The notes under the pieces were generated by a model. It had not been told where the DNA came from. It was given only the letters and a program-made list of their open reading frames with translations, and did not search any database. Both the position numbers and the translations under genes were made by a program. DNA of 64,000 nt, taken from positions 167,157 to 231,156 of the forward strand of contig JACBWW010000083.1 in NCBI GenBank assembly GCA_020086605.1, read 5' to 3'. Position 1 is the stretch's first letter. Every line of letters starts with the position of its first letter. Of the stretch, positions 57,881 through 64,000 are shown in pieces. The stretch comes from Lanius collurio. Lineage: Eukaryota > Chordata > Aves > Passeriformes > Laniidae.

Positions 57881-60800
57881 CTCCTACTTTTTGTCTTTTT
57901 TTAAAAAGTTTTTGCTTGAATAATCTGCTGAATTGATAGATAGGTGTTTTCAAATGGATATTAATTGAATAGCATGAATAGAAATTACAGAAGGAGTTTG
58001 TTTTTTATTGTTGCTGCAGCAGTGAAATGGTTTGTAGACAAAGGAGAAAGCTTTCCAGAGATCTGGCAGTTGTTACCTTTTGGTGGTGCTGATTGGCCTA
58101 ATCATGTTTTCTAATCAGATAATTACTCATTGTTAACACACCTGTGATGCAGTGTGGACTCTGCAGAGTGGCTGCCAACCATCCCCAGCACTGATATTTG
58201 CTGAAGTTGGTTCCTCTGGTGAGTGGAAGGTGGGTTCCTTTTGCCTGGGCACCCCGGACTGCACCAGACACTCAGTGCTGTGCTGGGTAATTTTGTCCTG
58301 GTGTTTTCTGCATTGTCCTTACAAACACCATTTCCTCATTTGAAGTAAAACCTCAGCTGCTTTGTTGCCAAAAAAGTGCCAGAGTCATCCTTTTCTGTTT
58401 GGGGAAAGACCACTTTGAAATCTTGAAAATATCTGAAATCCAAAACTGTTATAAAACCAGAAGTTTTATGACACCAGATTGAGTCTAACACCTTTTTCTT
58501 CTATGCTATAAAGGTAGAAAAATAATTTTGCCATTAGAGTTAAACTTTATTTGTGTTGCTGATAGAGAATTGAAATGTTTAACTGCTAACTTGGAATTAA
58601 ACTCCTGCTGACAGCTCTTATTTATCACTTGCAGTAGTTTTGTGTAGTAAGCATTGCTCTCCTGTCTCTTCCCATGCAGGTATAAAGGGCACTGATGTGG
58701 CTTCATCATAAAGATCCAGGAGGACAAGGTAAGGCTGGAAGGATATAAATGGATGTCAATGACCTTATTTTGCTGGTTTGGATTCAAATTTTGCTGATTG
58801 CTCCATTGCTTAGAAGGCTTTGTATTCTTCTTGAGAAACTGTAATGTGATTTTATTTTCATGAGAAAAGGATGGTTTAAATTCTCTGCATTTTTTTTCCC
58901 TTTCTAACAGTGTGGTACTTGCAGTTTTCAGGGTTTTCCTGTTTGTCCTGTGTGGTTCAGGACAGTGGATGACTCTGCCTTGCTGATGTTCATTGCACTG
59001 GTCTTAGAGTTTGAGCAGAAATTTATTTTTAAAAGCTAAAAACCTTTGCATTTTTCACAAAGTTCCTTTTGGATAATTTGTGATGCTCACGTGTGTTCAC
59101 TCCTGCCTACGTTTTGTGTCCAAGTACCACGGCTTAAAGTCTTCTGAGCAGTCCCAGGAAGGGGATGCAGCGAGCCAGGGCTGTGTGTGAGAGCTGCAGG
59201 GTGCCTGGGGCTCTGCTCAGCTGTGCTGCTGGGGGTGCTCAGAGCCCCAGGCCTTTCTCTTTGGGGTTTTGTTGCTTTTTACTTTCTGTGGTGGTTTTTT
59301 TGTGCTNAACAATACTCATTTCTTAAAAAATGGAAATAACACGTTAGGTTTTCTACTATCCTTTTAGCTGAGCATTTTCTTTTGCTCCAGGCAAATCACC
59401 TGAAAAATTGTCTGCTAAAATAGAATTTTTTTCATTATCTACACTCACGAGAGATTACTTTTAAACACACTTGATTTGACAATCTAAAAACAAAAATTCA
59501 AATAGTTATGACAAATGTTGTGTTCCTGAGATTATGCACTCTACTTTGTATTTTTCAATACAGGCCAATCTCCAACTAGCCATTTCAAAAATCTTTAAAA
59601 GTATTTGAAAAAGAAACAAACAAAACCCCTGAAAGAAGTCTGAGAATCTTTTACAAATTCACTGAAGTCACTTTCTAATTATGTATTCAAGCTGAACTAT
59701 CTTCTCTTTTTCCCTTCATTGCATTCACAGTGAGAAACAACATGTTTCATTTAAATAAAAATCTCAGTGTGGTAAATCAGGACTGTAGATTTATACAGGA
59801 CTTTCAAAGAAATCTGGGCATTGACTATTTCAATTGCAGGTCAATTATGTATCTCAAAACTGAATACATGGGATAAATAGTGATTTAAACTGACAGTGTC
59901 AATCCAGCTCTGAAGGAAGAGAATAACATGATAGATGGGGGAAAAATTATCTACAAATAATAATTGACAATGGCACCTGGAGCAGATCAACAAACTACTG
60001 GTAGAACTACAAAAAGAACTGGGTTTGGAAAGTTTGAAAACTAATAATGTTTGGAATGTTTTTAATTAAAATTTTGAGGCAGCTGTTCAACTATGAGATG
60101 TTGCATAATCTTGTGTTCATTTACCTAAGTGGAAATGAATAAGAAAATTGATATGAGGAAAACCCTTGAAGTGTGAAATTCCCACAGTTATCTATAAAAA
60201 GTTACAGTTCTGTCTCTCCTAATAGCATAGAAAGTCAGGTAATAATGCCAGATCTGTATGGCACTTTAATCCTACATGTCTCAAAGGTTTCTTTGCATCA
60301 TTCCAGCAGCTGTTGAATGCAGAACTTTGAAAAAGCTGTTGAAAGGTTGTAGGGTTTGTGTGGTTTGAGAGGACTATCATGGAATTTGGAAGGAAAAAAA
60401 GGAAAGAAAAGTTGGCTGCTGAACACTGTGTGGTGAAAGTAAGGTCTGAGTGATTTGCCTGTTTCAGTTTTCATGTGGGTCATGAAAGAGCTCAGCTCTT
60501 GTCTTCAGCTGGACAGGTGCAAATTTGTAAAAATCAGGACATTTTTGGTCATTACCAGTTCCAAAATGTAATGTTTGTTGCTTGTTATTTGCTGCACTTG
60601 ATTTGTTGAAAACCAAAACCTGGAGCTGCCTGGAACTTCTTTAGTAATTTAGGTATTTTTCTAAAAGAGATTCAAAACTCGACTAGGAAGTCTCATTAAC
60701 CCCATGATCTACTAGGCTGTGTCTTTTATTGGGATTTTTTCAGAGCTGGGGAGCTCTGATTGTCTTTGGAAGCACAGAAAAAGCTGTGGCAGATGTGCAT

Positions 60801-61086
60801 TTTCTGTCCCAGGTTGGCTTATCCTGCACTTCCCAATCCTGTCTGGGATAGAGATGTGAAACCTTATTTCCTGGGAAATGGAAGTGGAAATGGCCCCTCA
60901 CTTCTCTTCTTTGGCAGGGCTGGTTTGAATCTTGGCTGTTGTGAGACAGAAAGAACAAGAAATAAAGAAATGAGAGGAAATATGAAGTATGTTAGATAAG
61001 GTAACTGTCCCTACAGGCTGCCTTGAGGAGGATCCTTCCCTCAAATCTCATCTGAGAGGCCAAGCATCCTCCTGCCTCCTACTCAG
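57881..61086. other. Unannotated unique AT-rich sequence
   Basis: Long AT-rich tract without domains. A single undetermined base lies at 59307. A GC-richer patch lies at 59150-59260. No gene, RNA or transposon recognised. Confidence 0.5.
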
Positions 61087-61087
61087 G

Positions 61088-61124
61088 ATTTCTTTCTTTT
61101 TCTCTTTTTTCCCCCTTCTTTTAT
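61088..61124. repeat. Pyrimidine-rich tract
   Basis: A near-pure C/T stretch of about 36 bases at the left edge of the LINE-like relic. Read on the minus strand it is a purine run, giving a Lys/Arg-rich artefact peptide. Confidence 0.75.
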
Positions 61125-61130
61125 CATTTT

Positions 61131-61305
61131 AAGGGTTTTTGTCTGCCTTTTCAACGCAAAGTGGGTCATCTTCAACTGCAAGCTGTTAAGCTTTTGCAAT
61201 CCAATTTTCAAGAAAATTAACCAGCTCTTTCTTACCCAGATCATGTGGGAGCCCATGTAGCCTGAGGATTTCATCTTGGATCTAGTTCTCCAATATTTCC
61301 ACACT
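61131..61305 (-). mobile_element. LINE ORF1 relic, L1/Tx1-like
   Basis: On the minus strand, a frame starting near 61305 reads (with two internal stops) a LEN-like heptad end, then ILRLHGLPHDL, GKKELVNFLENWIAKA, a stop, and LAVEDDPLCVEKADKNP. This order matches the RNA-binding domain of ORF1 proteins of L1/Tx1-type LINEs: a RRNNLRLHGLPE-type motif, an LVxFLENWIPK-type segment, and an ERAHR-type segment. Several key residues are lost, and the annotated open frame in another phase is a shadow. No reverse transcriptase was found nearby. Chance similarity is possible but the three-part order argues against it. Confidence 0.5.
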
Positions 61306-64000
61306 GGTCTGTGAGATTTTATCTCCTTTCATTAGACTTAGCAAGTCAGGCTTTTCCTCAGCTTTCAAAAAGTTCCATTTTTTGTCTTTCCATCTTATAT
61401 TCCCCTTATTTGACACTTCTCAAGCTCTTGAGAAGCCCAAGCTCTCTTTGACACCATTGTTTTCCTTAAAATCTGTAGGAAAAAAACTTTCTTAGGAACA
61501 CTTCCAGTCATGCCCTTTTTTGTTAATTAGCTGGTTCTCAGGAGATACTTGTTGTCTCTTCCAGTATTGCCATGCTGGAAAGTCTCACCATGTACATCTG
61601 TGTAATAGTAATGTTTTAATATTTAAAGTCGTATTTACCTAGCTCTGTATTTTGACAGATTTCTGTAAATTTCATTACAATGCAATTGGAAAAAGTCACA
61701 AATTAACAAATGTGGCACTCTGTGGCCTGATGTCAGGAACTTCCCAGTGTTTCTGGATAAACATTTTTAAAATTACCTAATGTGTGAAAAAGTAGAGAAG
61801 GAAGCTGCCTAAGCAGGGGGGGAATTCCAGAGGATGCTGCTGCACAAGGAAGTTCTGGTGCTCTCCTGAGGATGTGAATGTGTCAGGTTGGTACCAGTCA
61901 CCCCCAGGGGACATCTGTGCCCTGCCAGCTCCCATATCAGAACACCCAGCCTGCTAAAAGTGTCAGAAAGGGAAAAAGCCAAGCCCTTCTTGGGCTCATG
62001 CTGAGAGTGGCCCAGGCAAGTTTGGTCACCCCAGGGCAATCTGAGGTCACAAAGCCCCTCCGTGACCACCCAGAGCTCTCAAAGGGCCCAGAGGCCCCAT
62101 CAGCACTTTGTTCATGTGGAGCCAGTGAAAGAATCCCTGAATGAAGGCAAAGAACGGATGCTGAGCCTCTGGAAGGGCTGGTGCTCTCTGCAGGGCTCAG
62201 TGGTTTGTGCTCTCAGAGGTGGCACTGCTGCTCACCACGGGCTGGGCACTGCCCCAGCCCTCCCTGTCTCACTCCTGCAGCACCATTTGCACTCAAAATC
62301 TTGAGTCCTGCAGGAATTAATTACATTTTCATTGGAAAGGAAGGAAATAGTAAGATCCAAAAAGCATTTGACAAAGAGATGAAGTGCTGAAGAACTGGGG
62401 GGGATAAAGCACCAAAAAGGGGAAAAACCCTTCAATTTAGAAAGTTTCACATAGACTGAAAGTGCATGGAAACAGTACTTTGCAGAGCGCCTTCAACTGC
62501 TCTTAAGTAGTTAATTTATTAGGAGACATTGCTAATTTTGCCTAAAGAAGGGAGGTAGTACACCTACTCTGGGTGGAAAGGAGTATATCAGGTTAAAATG
62601 AGGGTCCTTTGCACAATTTCTATTGTTTATTTTCTTCTCTCCAGAATGAATTCATGTAGGAGGCAGGCATTTCAACATTGGGTTAAATTATCTCTTTTTA
62701 TCATTTTAGTGTGATAATTAATCTGATTGGATCTTTCTAAGCATTTGATTACAAGATTTCAACACTGCCCACTGTTGGACCTGTGCTGGGGAGTTTTACT
62801 GCTCATTAGTTCTAGTTAGTTTAACTTTTTCCTCAGTAGCCTGCTGTGTCAGATGATGATCAATAGTAAAACTGCTCCAAAACTATTGCCTGGTGGAATA
62901 AAAGTGTCTAGAATGGGAATCAATTAACTTCAAACAGAAGTAAATTTCTACAAAGTCCTCTTTAGTTACTGCTTCTCTATGCAGTTGCAAAATTCTAGAG
63001 CATATGCAGCTATTGCATCAAGATCTCAGGTATTTCTGTGTTTACTGTCCTTATATACTGAATATCTGTGGGAAAAGATTTTAACAGCTGAATTCTGAGG
63101 GTGTGGTTAAATATTATTGTAGTGGGTCTCCTGTCAGTCCATCTATTTTGATTTATTTATGGGTTGTGCATACTGGAAAGGCTCTAAAATCCCCCTCTTT
63201 TTGTGTGGTATAAAGTTGTAGTGAATAGCTGAGGGGTCAGGAGAGAAGTGAAGCACTTCAAGGACAGGTTTAAGGCACATCTTGATTTGTGTGGTGTCAG
63301 CTTCACAATGTGGAAAGCTACAGCTGGGGGCTGTCTGCTCTGGAGAGAAAATGTGCTCACACTGTCAAAGCCTATGAACACAACAGGAATGACACTGGGC
63401 GGCACAGAAGGTGCCAGACAAAAGAAAATCCAGCGAGCTCAGGAAATTACACAGGTGGTAGCTCTTTGTACTACCATAATGTGAAAATCTGATTAATTTC
63501 ACAGCAGAGAAGGTGAAAAAGTTGATTCTTCATACTGGGAGTCAGGAGAAAATTTCTCTTGTCTGTCCTTGCTTGGCTTCTTCCACTGTCATGCAGTTTT
63601 GTGCTCTCTGGATATTCATCTTCAAGATTTTGGTCTTGGATTTTCCAGCACAGCTACTTTTCAAAATAAACCAAGCCCAAATCCTGCCATCCCTCAGACA
63701 TCCCTTTAAAAATTAATGTACTTTGGGTACATGAGTTCTGGTCTCCCTACAGCTGAAGCACATTGCAGGAGCAAACAAAGTGCATTGGATGGTATTTAAA
63801 TGGAATTTGTCTCTGCTAAGCATGTGGATGATGAAAATGGATCATGAACAGTGGGGATGAGGCTCAGATGAGTGCCTGGTACCTGTGTACATCCTGGGCT
63901 TTGGGATGGACGTTTGCTGGCCAGAGGGATGGTCTCTTCAGCACCCCACAAACAGTCATTACTATTCACTGATATGCAGAAGACATTACTGACAATTCCC
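61306..64000. other. Unannotated sequence to window end
   Basis: Mixed sequence with a GC-richer patch at 61810-62290 that has short frames on both strands and no domain. The remainder is AT-rich. Nothing recognised. Confidence 0.5.

Noticed and set aside
1..64000. CRISPR array, bacterial operon or prophage
   Set aside because: Base composition, CR1 and NUMT content mark vertebrate nuclear DNA. The tandem arrays have no spacers of the CRISPR kind.

Overview
The window looks like non-coding nuclear DNA from a bird, probably a passerine. Three things point that way: 3'-end fragments of CR1 retrotransposons, the dominant avian LINE; a nuclear copy of mitochondrial DNA with the vertebrate order ND4, tRNA-His, tRNA-Ser(AGY), tRNA-Leu(CUN); and AT-rich, CpG-poor sequence dotted with micro- and minisatellites. 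There is no bacterial-type gene organisation and no convincing complete protein-coding gene. I read the window as intergenic DNA or the inside of a very large intron. Almost all open reading frames are chance. Three minus-strand stretches (about 24.5, 29.7 and 45.2 kb) are listed only as weak exon candidates.

Layout. 1-2.07 kb is unique sequence ending in a 44-bp minisatellite that runs into a 332-base assembly gap (2074-2405). 2.4-9.1 kb is unique AT-rich DNA. A CR1 3' end lies at about 9.16-9.55 kb. A CpG-enriched, possibly regulatory block (14.95-15.45 kb) is followed directly by a (TTGGG)n array and, 0.35 kb further on, an ATT-rich microsatellite. From 16 to 41 kb the DNA is mostly unique, with several islands that look like conserved regulatory elements (35.5, 38.1 and 39.8 kb). 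A NUMT at about 41.15-41.61 kb is followed within 0.5 kb by a second CR1 3' end (42.02-42.25 kb). At 51.74-51.98 kb there is an older CR1 3' end. A roughly 1.07-kb minisatellite of 24-26-bp units fills 52.81-53.88 kb.

Older transposon fossils. At 54.81-55.23 kb, minus strand, there is a frameshifted Ty3/Gypsy reverse transcriptase/RNase H fragment. At 61.13-61.31 kb, minus strand, there is a decayed piece resembling ORF1 of L1/Tx1-type LINEs. Both classes are rare in birds, so these are probably ancient, and the Gypsy piece is the more secure.

The parts do not form a pathway. The window is best read as a layered record: very old LTR and LINE fossils, old CR1, younger CR1, a mitochondrial insertion, and still-evolving tandem arrays. 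No conserved-element call here could be tested without alignment to other genomes.
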